NCBI RefSeq assembly: GCF_000213655.1
Contig: NC_015554.1
Location: 496,001-560,000 of the forward strand
Direction of reading: 5' to 3'
Source of the DNA: Alteromonas naphthalenivorans
Lineage (GTDB): Bacteria > Pseudomonadota > Gammaproteobacteria > Enterobacterales > Alteromonadaceae
DNA length: 64,000 nt
Below the pieces are notes generated by a model. That model saw only the letters and a list, made by a program, of their open reading frames with translations. It made no database searches and was not told the origin of the DNA. A program made the translations under genes and the position numbers. Shown here piece after piece: positions 9,153 to 18,231 of the stretch. Every line of letters starts with the position of its first letter. The stretch's first letter is position 1.

Positions 9153-9536
9153 TTTTGTTTTTCCTTATCGTTGTTGTAAGACAAAAGACTAAAAGAAAAC
9201 CTTCATGCCTACAATGGCCCGAACGCCTTAATCTTTTATTTCTTCTGATTTCCTTTTATTTCGGGCTTTTTTATTCTCAAAGCCCCTAAAAACAGTAAAA
9301 TTGTGCGTTTTTAGAGCGGTTACTACCATTCACTTTAATTTTACATTGCAATAAAAATTTAAAACTTGTTATTGTGTTGACGCGTGACTTCATAACGCGA
9401 ATGCGGGATACTCCCGAGCGCGTCGCCGAATAGGATGAGAGTGAGTTCATCCGCGCGGCCTACATAATTTTTCGTGGCACCCCTCACTTCTCAGTTATTT
9501 TACAGGGGCCACAGTAGACAAGTATGAGAAAGTAAA
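9153..9536. other. Divergent intergenic region with structured leader before the sapC-family gene
   Basis: This 384-base stretch has no credible gene. It holds an 8-base perfect inverted repeat (CTAAAAAC at 9286-9293, GTTTTTAG at 9307-9314) and an AT-rich promoter-like zone near 9340-9375. A GC-rich segment follows that can fold: GGGA/TCCC nested inside CGCG/CGCG around 9397-9423, then GGATGA/TCATCC around 9434-9453. The second part is probably the 5' leader of the downstream gene. I see no known riboswitch signature. Confidence 0.4.
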
Positions 9537-10304
9537 ATGGCTATTAATTTTGTACCGCTAGATAAAGAAAAACACAAAGACTTAAAAGTCGCGGTTAGCA
9601 ATACCTTTAAGTTTGCGAAAGATACGCACCTTGCTGCAGCCACTATTCGTGAGTTTGCTCAATTGGCTGCCACTATGCCGCTAGTATTTATTGAAGATGC
9701 TAATGCTAAACGCCACCATGTTGTTGCAATGCTTGGCATGGAACAGAACAAAAACCTGTTTCTTACTGGCGACAAATGGCAGGGCCCTCACGTTCCAATG
9801 AACATTCTTCGTTACCCTTTTGATGTTCGCCCTGATGGCGAGAAGCTAGGCGTATACATTGATGAAAACAGCGACCTAATCGGTGAGGAAGGCGAAGCCT
9901 TATTTACTGACGCTGGTGAGCCAACGGAATTCTTGCAAAACCGTCAGCAGTTTCTAGCTGACCTTGCTAACAGCGAAATGATGACTCAGCGTTTTGTTCA
10001 ACAAGTTGTTGACCTAGACCTGCTAGACCCACTTCAAATTCGTCTTACTTACCAAAGCGGCCAACAACGTAACGTTACTGGCATGCTAAGTATTAACGAA
10101 AAGAAAGTACTTGAGTTGCCAGAAGAGAAAGTGACTGAGCTTCATAAGTCTGGTTTCTTAGGCGCTATGTACGCGGTAATGATGTCAGCAGGCCAATTGA
10201 ACCGTTTAGTTGAGCTTTCAAATGGTACAGACAACCCAATTCGCAGCATGCAATTGTCAGTGGTTAAGCCTGAAGAAGCACAAGCTGAAGCGCCAAGCGC
10301 ATAG
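9537..10304 (+). CDS. SapC-family protein
   Basis: A 255-residue cytoplasmic-looking protein without signal or membrane segments. It matches the SapC family (PF07277) in overall layout: the N-terminal NFVPLDKEKHKDLKV, the central MNILRYPFDV followed by an acidic insert, and the C-terminal motif GFLGAMYAVMMSAGQLNRL. In marine gammaproteobacteria this family usually sits beside tryptophan halogenase or TonB-receptor genes, with no established biochemical role (S-layer or peptide-transport links are by name only). Here it stands alone between two terminated units. Base use matches highly expressed neighbours. Confidence 0.85.
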   Translation: MAINFVPLDKEKHKDLKVAVSNTFKFAKDTHLAAATIREFAQLAATMPLVFIEDANAKRHHVVAMLGMEQNKNLFLTGDKWQGPHVPMNILRYPFDVRPDGEKLGVYIDENSDLIGEEGEALFTDAGEPTEFLQNRQQFLADLANSEMMTQRFVQQVVDLDLLDPLQIRLTYQSGQQRNVTGMLSINEKKVLELPEEKVTELHKSGFLGAMYAVMMSAGQLNRLVELSNGTDNPIRSMQLSVVKPEEAQAEAPSA

Positions 10305-10348
10305 GTATTATCATCCACTAGGGTGATTAAAGCGCTAAGCTAGACAAT

Positions 10349-10381
10349 AAACCGATACTGGGAAACGAGTATCGGTTTTTT
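10349..10381 (+). terminator. Rho-independent terminator of the sapC-family gene
   Basis: An 11-base perfect stem (AAACCGATACT / AGTATCGGTTT) with an 8-base loop is followed by a T run, 45 bases after the stop codon. Confidence 0.92.
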
Positions 10382-10464
10382 CGTATTTATCATCTTTACT
10401 TTCCCCACCCCCTTTTTATTTTGCCCCTCTTTTCTTAGGGGTTATCAACTACTTCGCCAAAACA

Positions 10465-10480
10465 CTGTATATACACACAG
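10465..10480. promoter_or_regulatory. LexA-like palindrome upstream of the dcw cluster
   Basis: CTGTATATACACACAG keeps both invariant LexA half-sites (CTGT-N8-ACAG) with an AT-rich core. It lies about 45 bases upstream of the putative mraZ -35 element and 180 bases upstream of the mraZ start. A binding role is inferred from the match alone. Confidence 0.45.
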
Positions 10481-10522
10481 TTCAAAGCCAGTAAATACGT
10501 GGCCTTCACTATGCTTTTTAGC

Positions 10523-10552
10523 TTGACAGTGGGGATCATTGATACCTAAACT
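10523..10552 (+). promoter_or_regulatory. Candidate Pmra promoter of the dcw cluster
   Basis: A perfect -35 TTGACA (10523-10528) with an 18-base spacer leads to a weak -10 TAAACT (10547-10552). It sits immediately upstream of the MraZ repeats. The -35 also forms one arm of an 8-base inverted repeat, TTGACAGT (10523-10530) and ACTGTCAA (10550-10557). Confidence 0.55.
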
Positions 10553-10560
10553 GTCAATCA

Positions 10561-10590
10561 GTGGGTAAATGTGGCGAATAGTGGATCGAA
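10561..10590 (+). promoter_or_regulatory. MraZ-binding GTGG direct repeats
   Basis: Three direct repeats exactly 10 bases apart (GTGGGTAAAT, GTGGCGAATA, GTGGATCGAA) sit just downstream of the candidate -10. MraZ is known to bind TGGGN repeats with 5-base spacing in front of its own operon, so this is the expected autoregulatory site. A fourth GTGGGG occurs at 10529. Confidence 0.8.
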
Positions 10591-10660
10591 CCATCATTGT
10601 TTTGCAGATCAGTACTCAAAAAACAAGAAAACCAAGAGCAAAATATAGAAGGCTAGGGGA

Positions 10661-11119
10661 ATGTTCCGCGGCGCTAATGCAATCAATCTGGACACAAAAG
10701 GCAGACTAGCGATACCGACAAAGTATCGGCAGTCGCTGCTGGATGATTGTAATGGACAGCTGGTCTGTACGGTCGATACACAGCAAAGTTGTTTGCTGCT
10801 TTACCCACTTCCCGAATGGGAAGAAATTGAGCTTAAACTCATTAAGTTCTCAAGCATGATTCCGGCAGAAAGACGCATGCAGCGTTTATTACTCGGTCAT
10901 GCTACAGAAGGTGAAATGGACAAAAGCGGACGAATTCTGCTTCCTACTCCGCTACGCATTCATGCTCACCTATCAAAAGAAGTCATGTTAGTTGGTCAGT
11001 TGAATAAGTTTGAAATTTGGGATGCCGAAGTATGGGCAGAACAAGTTGAGCTTGATATGGATACCGAACGCAAAGGCGAATTTGAACTCACCGAACGTTT
11101 ACAGGACTTTTCCTTATGA
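10661..11119 (+). CDS. mraZ: Transcriptional regulator MraZ
   Basis: First gene of the division and cell-wall cluster, encoding a ring-forming DNA-binding repressor of the cluster. The 152-residue protein has two SpoVT/AbrB-like halves, each with its DxxxR signature: [10 protein letters not shown] (about 10-19) and [10 protein letters not shown] (about 86-95). The start [11 protein letters not shown] is canonical, with AGGGGA upstream. Its predicted operator (GTGG repeats) lies 70-100 bases upstream. It overlaps rsmH by 4 bases. Confidence 0.97.
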   Translation: MFRGANAINLDTKGRLAIPTKYRQSLLDDCNGQLVCTVDTQQSCLLLYPLPEWEEIELKLIKFSSMIPAERRMQRLLLGHATEGEMDKSGRILLPTPLRIHAHLSKEVMLVGQLNKFEIWDAEVWAEQVELDMDTERKGEFELTERLQDFSL

Positions 11120-12057
11120 GCCAATCTAGCGAATTCAAACATGTTTCTGTACTTCTCGACGAGTGTATAGAAGCACTAGCTATTAAACCCAACGGTATTT
11201 ATATTGATGCCACATTTGGCCGTGGAGGCCATTCTGCGCATATTCTTGATGCGTTAGGTAGCGATGGTACCCTAATCGCGTTTGATCGCGACCCACAGGC
11301 TATAGAAGCGGCTAAGCGTTTTGCCGATGACAGCCGCTTCCGTATTATTCATTCTCCTTTTGGCGACATGGCCGAAGAAATTGAAGCCTTGGGTTTAACC
11401 GGAAAGATTGACGGCGTATTAATGGACTTGGGTGTTTCGTCTCCTCAACTTGATGATGCCGAACGTGGTTTTAGTTTCCTTCGCGACGGCCCGCTAGATA
11501 TGCGTATGGACACCTCACGCGGTGAAAGTGCAGCCGATTGGCTAGCCCGCGCTGAAGAACAAGACATTACCCAAGTAATTAAAGAGTTTGGTGAAGAGAA
11601 GTTTGGTAAACGGATTGCGCACGCCATTGTAAATACTCGCGAAACCACGCCTATTACCCGTACTGCTCAGTTAGCCGCACTTATTGATGAAGCCGTACCA
11701 GTAAAAGATAAGTTTAAACACCCAGCTACACGTGCATTCCAAGGTATCCGAATTTACATTAATGCTGAGCTAGAGCAGTTGCGAACAGGCCTAAAAGCAG
11801 CGACTCAAGTGTTAGCAAAAGAAGGACGCTTGGCGGTTATTTCGTTTCATTCTTTGGAAGACCGACTCGTAAAACGCTTTATAAAAGACCAAAGCAAAGG
11901 CAAATCAGTACCGCATAATTTGCCCATAACCCAAGCTGAAATAGATGCCGATAAAGTATTAAAAGCGTTAAGCCGTGCCATAAAACCCTCTGAATTGGAG
12001 ATTGCGAACAACGTTCGCTCACGCAGTTCCGTGTTAAGGGTGGCCGAAAAGCTATGA
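11116..12057 (+). CDS. rsmH: 16S rRNA m4C1402 methyltransferase RsmH (MraW)
   Basis: SAM-dependent methyltransferase that N4-methylates C1402 in the 16S rRNA decoding site. The length of 313 residues is typical. The SAM-binding motif [16 protein letters not shown] starts near residue 29. Family segments [20 protein letters not shown] and [15 protein letters not shown] and the C-terminal [13 protein letters not shown] are present. The ATGA overlap with mraZ and the 4-base overlap with ftsL indicate coupling. Confidence 0.98.
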   Translation: MSQSSEFKHVSVLLDECIEALAIKPNGIYIDATFGRGGHSAHILDALGSDGTLIAFDRDPQAIEAAKRFADDSRFRIIHSPFGDMAEEIEALGLTGKIDGVLMDLGVSSPQLDDAERGFSFLRDGPLDMRMDTSRGESAADWLARAEEQDITQVIKEFGEEKFGKRIAHAIVNTRETTPITRTAQLAALIDEAVPVKDKFKHPATRAFQGIRIYINAELEQLRTGLKAATQVLAKEGRLAVISFHSLEDRLVKRFIKDQSKGKSVPHNLPITQAEIDADKVLKALSRAIKPSELEIANNVRSRSSVLRVAEKL

Positions 12058-12389
12058 CGTTAGGTAAGCCTGATAGGGCAAATACAAACTTCAGTTTACT
12101 GCTGATTATTGTGTCAGATTTAACCCGCAACAAGTTGCGGGTTTTGTTGTATTTAGCGGTTCTGCTTAGTGGCATGGCGGTTATTCTTGGTAGCCACCAA
12201 AATCGTCAGCAAGTTATTGCCCTTGAAGACCTGATGCAACAGAAAGATGAGCTCGATGTTGAATGGCGCAACTTAGTGCTAGAACAACGTGCGCTTACCG
12301 AACATAACCGCATTGAAACCTTGGTTGAAAAGCAACTTGATATGTACCGTCCTACAGCCGATGACGAAGTGGTAGTGAGGCTTAAATGA
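12054..12389 (+). CDS. ftsL: Cell division protein FtsL
   Basis: Small bitopic divisome protein that forms the FtsQLB complex and activates FtsWI. The 111 residues comprise a short cytoplasmic N-terminus, one membrane segment (about residues 26-46), then a periplasmic leucine-zipper-like coiled coil (about 50-95). The conserved segment [15 protein letters not shown] lies near the end. It is recognised mainly by position between rsmH and ftsI plus this layout, and it overlaps both by 4 bases. Confidence 0.95.
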   Translation: MTLGKPDRANTNFSLLLIIVSDLTRNKLRVLLYLAVLLSGMAVILGSHQNRQQVIALEDLMQQKDELDVEWRNLVLEQRALTEHNRIETLVEKQLDMYRPTADDEVVVRLK

Positions 12390-14161
12390 CCACGTCTACC
12401 GTTAAACGTAGCCGCAAAGCGAGCGGAGCAAAACAAAACGTCACACCAAGCTTGGTGCACTGGCGCTTTGTGGTTGTGCTTATCGTGGTTATCTCGGTTT
12501 TTGCGGCACTGGCTGCCCGCGCGGCGTTTATTCAAGTTATTGAGCCTGATGAACTTATCCAACAAGGCGATAGCCGTACCTTGCGTACGCGCAACATGCC
12601 TACCTATCGCGGACTGGTCACAGACAGAAATGGGGTTGAGCTAGCCGTTAGCGTGCCGGTTCGAGCCATTTATGCCGATCCTAAAATTATTCATGAGAAC
12701 GATGGCCTTGCTGAGCCACGTCGTTGGCAAGCACTGGCCGACGTACTAGGCCAGTCGGTAGATAGCTTACAAGAAAAAGTGAGCAATCCTAAACGCCGTT
12801 TTGTGTACTTGCAGCGTCAAGTGTCTCCTGCCATGGCCGAGTATGTTGATAAACTTGATATTCCAGGTATTTACTTACGCCGCGAAAGTCGTCGTTATTA
12901 TCCTACCGGTGAAGTGTCGGCTCAATTAATCGGTGTTACCGATGTTGATGATACAGGTGTTGAAGGCCTAGAGCGTATGTACGATGAGTGGCTTACTGGT
13001 ACGCCAGGTTCCCGCAAAATTCGTCGAGATGCCAAAGGTCGTCAGGTAGAGATTTTAGAAACCACCACGGGTGAGGATGCGGGTAATCTGCAACTGACTA
13101 TCGACCAACGTATTCAAGCGTTAGCGTACAAAGAAATTAAAGAAGCCATGATTTACTATCAATCCAGTTCTGCCTCGGCAGTGGTGATTGATGTAAAAAC
13201 GGGCGATGTACTGGCCATGGTAAATGCGCCGTCTTTTAACCCTAACGATCGCAGTAATATTTCACCCCACCGCATGCGTAACCGCGTCATTACGGATGCA
13301 TTCGAGCCAGGCTCTGCGTTAAAGCCGTTAGCGGTACTAACTGCTATGGAATTTGGTGAAGTAGGAGCGGAGGATGTCGTAGATACCAACCCTGGTTGGA
13401 TGCGCCTAGGCGGAAGCTTAGTTAAAGACTCGCGTAACTATGGCGAGCTTACCCTTGAAGAAATTATTCAGCATTCAAGCAATATGGGTACTTCGAAATT
13501 AGCGCTGTCTGTGCCTAAGCAATTTCTACTCGACACCTATTACAACATTGGGTTGATGTCAGATACGGGCCTAAATATGGCCGGTGAAAGCAGTGGTATC
13601 TTCTACGACCGAAGCCGTTGGTCTGAATTCGAACTTGCCACCTTGTCATTTGGCTATGGGATATCGGTAACCACTGCGCAACTTGGGCGGTTATACGCCA
13701 CATTGGCGAATGGCGGTATCAAGCAGCCACTGAATATTATTAAGTCGCCACAGCAAACCGGATGGCAAGGTCAGCCTGAACGGGTTATCAGTGAAGAGAA
13801 TGCAAAAGCCATAGTCCAAATGATGGAAAGCGTAACCCAGCGAGGCGGTACAGCGAAAAAAGCGGCCGTTCCAGGTTACCGTGTGGCAGGAAAAACAGGT
13901 ACCAGTCGTAAGGCTGTGGCAGGTGGTTATGGCGAAGAGTATGTGAATATCTTTGCTGGTATTGCCCCTGTTTCCGACCCAAGACTTGTCACTATTGTGC
14001 TTATTAACGAGCCTGGTGGTGATTTGTATCACGCCGGTGACACTGCAGCACCTGTGTTTTCGTCAATCATGGGCGGTGCTTTACACATGTTAAATGTAAC
14101 TCCCGATGACAAGCACGTGACGTCAGGCGCATGGCTGAAAGGAGGCAACAGTGGTAGTTAA
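12386..14161 (+). CDS. ftsI: Peptidoglycan D,D-transpeptidase FtsI (PBP3)
   Basis: Septal class B penicillin-binding protein that cross-links peptidoglycan at the division site with FtsW. It has a cytoplasmic N-terminus, a membrane anchor (about 27-50), a dimerisation domain and a transpeptidase domain. Active-site motifs are intact: EPGSALKPL (nucleophile Ser about 310), SSN in QHSSNMGTSK, and KTGT (about 503-506). Length 591 is normal. It overlaps murE by 11 bases, and the ribosome-binding site for murE lies inside its 3' end. Confidence 0.98.
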   Translation: MTTSTVKRSRKASGAKQNVTPSLVHWRFVVVLIVVISVFAALAARAAFIQVIEPDELIQQGDSRTLRTRNMPTYRGLVTDRNGVELAVSVPVRAIYADPKIIHENDGLAEPRRWQALADVLGQSVDSLQEKVSNPKRRFVYLQRQVSPAMAEYVDKLDIPGIYLRRESRRYYPTGEVSAQLIGVTDVDDTGVEGLERMYDEWLTGTPGSRKIRRDAKGRQVEILETTTGEDAGNLQLTIDQRIQALAYKEIKEAMIYYQSSSASAVVIDVKTGDVLAMVNAPSFNPNDRSNISPHRMRNRVITDAFEPGSALKPLAVLTAMEFGEVGAEDVVDTNPGWMRLGGSLVKDSRNYGELTLEEIIQHSSNMGTSKLALSVPKQFLLDTYYNIGLMSDTGLNMAGESSGIFYDRSRWSEFELATLSFGYGISVTTAQLGRLYATLANGGIKQPLNIIKSPQQTGWQGQPERVISEENAKAIVQMMESVTQRGGTAKKAAVPGYRVAGKTGTSRKAVAGGYGEEYVNIFAGIAPVSDPRLVTIVLINEPGGDLYHAGDTAAPVFSSIMGGALHMLNVTPDDKHVTSGAWLKGGNSGS

Positions 14162-15743
14162 TTCCTTTATTCAAAGTACGCGTGCGCTGTTAGCAAAGTT
14201 TGGCATAGACGCGCCAGATATTCGTATTGAAGGCCTAACTTTAGATAGCCGTGATGTGAACACAAAAACAGCATTTGTAGCGGTTAAAGGTCATGAGCGT
14301 GACGGAAGAGATTTCATACCACAGGCAATTAGTTTAGGCGCGCGTGTCATTCTGGCGCAAACTGACGACAGTCAAGCCCATGGCCAAATGGAAATGCGCG
14401 ACCATTCGGTAATTATTTCGCTATATCAATTACCTAGCATGCTATCGGCATTGGCGGCTGCATTTTACGATTACCCCGCTTTGAAAATGATGACAGTGGC
14501 GGTAACGGGAACTAACGGAAAAACCTCGACAGTTCAATTGCTTACCCAGTTAAAAGATGCGCTAGGTACGCGCAGTGCAAGCGTTGGCACTCTTGGCAGT
14601 AGCGTATATGAAGGTGAAAATACCCAATGGGTTACGACCGCCGCGGCTAATACCACCCCTAATGCTATTCGTTTGCAGTACGTGTTGGCAGAGTTTGTGC
14701 AATGCGAAGTGCGACATACGGCGTTTGAAGCCAGCTCTCATGCATTAGTGCAAGGCCGGTTAAGCCAAGTGAAAACGGATATTGCAGTATTCACCAACTT
14801 AACGCGAGACCATCTTGATTATCACGGCACCATGGAAGAGTACGCTAAGGCAAAACGTTTGTTGTTAGATCAACCTGGCCTTGAAGCTGTTGTATTGAAT
14901 GTAAACGACAGTGAAAGCCAGAATTGGGCTGACTACTTAGACGCTAATGCAGCTAAAGATGGAAGCTCAGAAGAAATAGCAATTAGTAAGCCGAGAGTGA
15001 CACGAGTATGGACAGGGTTTGAACCTACTGATGATGTTTTAGCCACGCACAAACAACCACAAGATCGCCATTGTTTCGCCACAAATGTTTCATACCATTC
15101 TTCAGGAATTCGATTCGACCTTGTTTCTTCATGGGGCACAGCACCTATTGAATTGGCATTGTTTGGCTCGTTTAACGTGAGCAATACGCTAAGCGCTATT
15201 TCATGTTTATTGGCGCAGGGCGAACGCTTTGAAAATGTAGTGCGGGTAGTGAATGGTTTGCAACCTGTACCGGGAAGAATGGAAGTGTTCCCCGTTGGGG
15301 GTAGTGCCAGCGTAATTGTTGATTATGCGCACACGCCAGACGCGTTAGAACAAGTGCTGAAAAGCGCTAAAACACATACTGCCGGCAAAGTGTGGTGCGT
15401 GTTTGGGTGTGGTGGCGATCGCGATAAAGGCAAGCGTCCCTTAATGGGCGCGGCGGCTGAACAGCATGCTGACGTAATTGTCATTACCACTGACAACAGT
15501 CGTAGCGAGTCGCCAGAAAGTATTGCTAGCGATATTAAGGCGGGCTTGCAACGCCCTAATGACGCAGTTGAAGAAGCAGACAGAGAAAGCGCTATTCGCT
15601 ATTGCTTAGATAGTGCAGATGAGAACGACATTATTATAGTGGCCGGTAAAGGCCATGAAGATTACCAAATTATTGGTACCCAACAGACAGACTATAACGA
15701 ACGTACAGTTGTGGCGCGACTACAGCAGGAGTACAAAAAATGA
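14151..15743 (+). CDS. murE: UDP-MurNAc-tripeptide synthetase MurE
   Basis: ATP-dependent ligase that adds the third stem-peptide residue to UDP-MurNAc-L-Ala-D-Glu. The GTG start has GGAGG five bases upstream. The ATP-binding motif GTNGKTS begins near residue 120. The usual diaminopimelate-recognition motif DNPR is here DNSR (about 448-451). The Arg that distinguishes meso-DAP enzymes is kept, so meso-DAP remains the expected substrate. Length 530 is slightly above the 495 of E. coli, due to a small insert around residues 265-305. Confidence 0.97.
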   Translation: MVVNSFIQSTRALLAKFGIDAPDIRIEGLTLDSRDVNTKTAFVAVKGHERDGRDFIPQAISLGARVILAQTDDSQAHGQMEMRDHSVIISLYQLPSMLSALAAAFYDYPALKMMTVAVTGTNGKTSTVQLLTQLKDALGTRSASVGTLGSSVYEGENTQWVTTAAANTTPNAIRLQYVLAEFVQCEVRHTAFEASSHALVQGRLSQVKTDIAVFTNLTRDHLDYHGTMEEYAKAKRLLLDQPGLEAVVLNVNDSESQNWADYLDANAAKDGSSEEIAISKPRVTRVWTGFEPTDDVLATHKQPQDRHCFATNVSYHSSGIRFDLVSSWGTAPIELALFGSFNVSNTLSAISCLLAQGERFENVVRVVNGLQPVPGRMEVFPVGGSASVIVDYAHTPDALEQVLKSAKTHTAGKVWCVFGCGGDRDKGKRPLMGAAAEQHADVIVITTDNSRSESPESIASDIKAGLQRPNDAVEEADRESAIRYCLDSADENDIIIVAGKGHEDYQIIGTQQTDYNERTVVARLQQEYKK

Positions 15744-17155
15744 TAACTACAACACTGTCGTGGATAGCCAGCCAAATTGACGGCAAACTTGACGGACAAG
15801 ATTGTGAAGTCAGTGCGGTAAGTACAGACACGCGAACCATAGATTCGGGCTCTGTCTACCTTGCACTAAAAGGCGAAAATTTTAACGGCCATGAATTTGC
15901 GAAAAGCGCAGAAAATGCAGGGGCGAGCGCAATTATTGCCAGCGAACCTGTGAATGTTTCCATTCCTGTGGTGTATGTTGAAGACACTAAACTGGCTTTA
16001 GGCCTTTTAGGCGCTGCCGTAAAACGTGAAATAGCACCTAAAACCATCGCTATCACAGGAAGTAGCGGTAAAACTACCGTGAAAGAAATGTGTGCGGCTA
16101 TCCTTGAGCGTCGCGGTTCAGTACTCGCCACAAACGGAAATTTCAACAATGATATTGGGGTTCCGCTTACCTTACTTCGCCTAGAACACCACCACGAATA
16201 CGCGGTGATGGAATTAGGTGCAAACCATCTAGGTGAAATTGCGTACACCACTAATCTGGTTAAGCCTGATGTCGCCACTATTGTAAATGCTGCTGCTTCT
16301 CACCTTGAAGGGTTTGGGAGTTTGTTAGGTGTCGCTCGTGCAAAAAGCGAAATCTTTAAAGGCTTAGGCGATAGCGGCACTGCCATCGTTAATGTAGACA
16401 GCCAATTTGCCGATTTCTGGCAAGGCAAGCTCAAGCAAAAGCGGGTATTAACTTTCTCGCCAATGCAAAAGAACGAAGCTGACTTCACAGCAGAAGATAT
16501 CATTGTAGGTCTTGATGGTTGCGCAGCATTTCAGTTGTGTAGCAATGAAGGTGAAGCTGCTATTCAATTAATTATTCCGGGTATCCATAATGTGGGGAAT
16601 GTGCTAGTTGCTGCGGCCCTTACTATGCAATTGGGTGCCACCCTTGAGAACGTACGCGACGGTTTGCTTGCGATGAAGCAAGTGAAAGGGCGCTTGAATG
16701 TTAAGACATTAGGTAGCCAAGTACGTTTGCTTGATGACACTTACAACGCCAACGTTGCTTCTGTGAATGCGGCTATCGATACACTAAGTACCTTCTCTGG
16801 CATTAATGTTTTGATATTGGGCGACATGAAAGAACTCGGCGAAAAAGCGCGTTTCTATCATGAGCAAGTAGGTAATTACGCACTAAGTAAAGGTATCGAT
16901 TACCTGTATTCATTTGGTGTGTTAAGTCAGTCGGCCAGCGCGGTTTTTGACGCGGCACCTGGAAAAAACGGCGAGCATTTTACTGACATCGACAGTTTGG
17001 TGAGTGCGTTAGAGCAAGACTTACAAGTAGAACAACAAGATATTTCAATTTTAGTAAAAGGCTCACGCAGTTCTCGTATGGAACGCGTGGTAGAGGCGAT
17101 CGAGGCCTCTTCGCTGGGAAAGTTTGAACGCCGTCGGGAGCGTATTGCATGTTAA
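15740..17155 (+). CDS. murF: UDP-MurNAc-tripeptide D-Ala-D-Ala ligase MurF
   Basis: Cytoplasmic Mur ligase that adds D-Ala-D-Ala to complete the UDP-MurNAc-pentapeptide. The P-loop is [14 protein letters not shown] (about residues 107-120). The segments [19 protein letters not shown] and [11 protein letters not shown] are typical of MurF. Length 471. It overlaps murE by 4 bases and mraY by 7. Confidence 0.98.
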   Translation: MITTTLSWIASQIDGKLDGQDCEVSAVSTDTRTIDSGSVYLALKGENFNGHEFAKSAENAGASAIIASEPVNVSIPVVYVEDTKLALGLLGAAVKREIAPKTIAITGSSGKTTVKEMCAAILERRGSVLATNGNFNNDIGVPLTLLRLEHHHEYAVMELGANHLGEIAYTTNLVKPDVATIVNAAASHLEGFGSLLGVARAKSEIFKGLGDSGTAIVNVDSQFADFWQGKLKQKRVLTFSPMQKNEADFTAEDIIVGLDGCAAFQLCSNEGEAAIQLIIPGIHNVGNVLVAAALTMQLGATLENVRDGLLAMKQVKGRLNVKTLGSQVRLLDDTYNANVASVNAAIDTLSTFSGINVLILGDMKELGEKARFYHEQVGNYALSKGIDYLYSFGVLSQSASAVFDAAPGKNGEHFTDIDSLVSALEQDLQVEQQDISILVKGSRSSRMERVVEAIEASSLGKFERRRERIAC

Positions 17156-18231
17156 TTTGGCTAGCTGACTGGCTGACACAATTTGATACTGGGTTTAACG
17201 TATTTTCATACCTTACCCTAAGAGCGATTTTAAGTACGCTAACGGCGTTGCTGATTGCTATTTTAATTGGCCCTAAAATGATTCGTTATTTGCAAACCAT
17301 GCAGATAGGACAAACTGTACGTGATGATGGCCCGCAAAGTCATTTATCTAAATCGGGTACACCTACTATGGGTGGCTTACTGATTTTAGCGGCTATAGTA
17401 GTGAGTGTCTTATTGTGGGCAGATTTAAGTAACCGCTACGTCTTAGTGACCTTAGCCGTAGTGGTGTCGTACGGCATTATCGGGTTTGTGGATGACTATC
17501 GCAAAGTGATCCGTAAAGACTCAAAAGGCTTGATTGCGCGCTGGAAGTATTTCTGGCAATCAGTGGTAGCCATTGGGGTAGCTTTCTTCCTATATAGCAG
17601 TGCCACATTAAGTGCTGAAACCTCATTGCTTATCCCTTTCTTTAAAGAAGTGTTTCCGCAACTAGGCGCCTTTTTTATCATTATTACTTACTTTGCCATT
17701 GTGGGCACAAGCAACGCAGTAAACCTAACCGACGGCCTTGATGGATTAGCCATCGTGCCGACTATTTTAGTGGCAGGTGCTTTCGCTATTTTTGCTTATG
17801 TAACCGGGAACGCGAATCTCGCCGATTACCTTAATATTCCGCATATTCCCCTTACCAGTGAGTTGGTTATTGTGTGTACGGCCATTGTTGGTGCAGGGCT
17901 AGGGTTTTTGTGGTTTAACACCTATCCAGCACAAGTCTTCATGGGCGATGTAGGTTCATTGGCATTAGGTGGCACATTGGGCGTACTAGCCGTATTAGTT
18001 CGGCAAGAAATTGTACTGATTATTATGGGTGGTGTGTTTGTAGTAGAAACCTTATCGGTCATTTTGCAAGTGGGTTCATTTAAGTTGCGTGGACAACGTA
18101 TTTTTAGAATGGCACCTATTCATCACCATTACGAATTAAAAGGTTGGCCGGAGCCGCGAGTTATTGTGCGCTTCTGGATCATTTCTATCATTTTAGTCCT
18201 TGTTGGGCTGGCAACGTTGAAACTTAGATAA
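17149..18231 (+). CDS. mraY: Phospho-MurNAc-pentapeptide translocase MraY
   Basis: Integral membrane enzyme that transfers phospho-MurNAc-pentapeptide to undecaprenyl phosphate, making lipid I. The 360-residue protein has about ten membrane segments. Catalytic Asp-rich motifs are present: GFVDDYRKV (about 113-121) and [13 protein letters not shown] (about 188-200), with the later loop [15 protein letters not shown]. The ATG lies inside the murF stop region, and the TAATG overlap leads into murD. Confidence 0.98.
   Translation: MLIWLADWLTQFDTGFNVFSYLTLRAILSTLTALLIAILIGPKMIRYLQTMQIGQTVRDDGPQSHLSKSGTPTMGGLLILAAIVVSVLLWADLSNRYVLVTLAVVVSYGIIGFVDDYRKVIRKDSKGLIARWKYFWQSVVAIGVAFFLYSSATLSAETSLLIPFFKEVFPQLGAFFIIITYFAIVGTSNAVNLTDGLDGLAIVPTILVAGAFAIFAYVTGNANLADYLNIPHIPLTSELVIVCTAIVGAGLGFLWFNTYPAQVFMGDVGSLALGGTLGVLAVLVRQEIVLIIMGGVFVVETLSVILQVGSFKLRGQRIFRMAPIHHHYELKGWPEPRVIVRFWIISIILVLVGLATLKLR

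Noticed and set aside
9056..9289. 77-codon plus-strand ORF over the dipeptidase start
   Set aside because: Antisense to the signal peptide and 5' region of the M19 gene; low-complexity Phe/Leu end and no ribosome-binding site.
9397..9423. tRNA-like fold in the leader before the sapC-family gene
   Set aside because: Stems are too few and short, with no T-loop GTTCRA or CCA end.
10511..10549. 13-codon ORF before mraZ as an attenuator peptide
   Set aside because: It spans the -35 and -10 elements of the candidate promoter, so it would not be on the main transcript; no Shine-Dalgarno.
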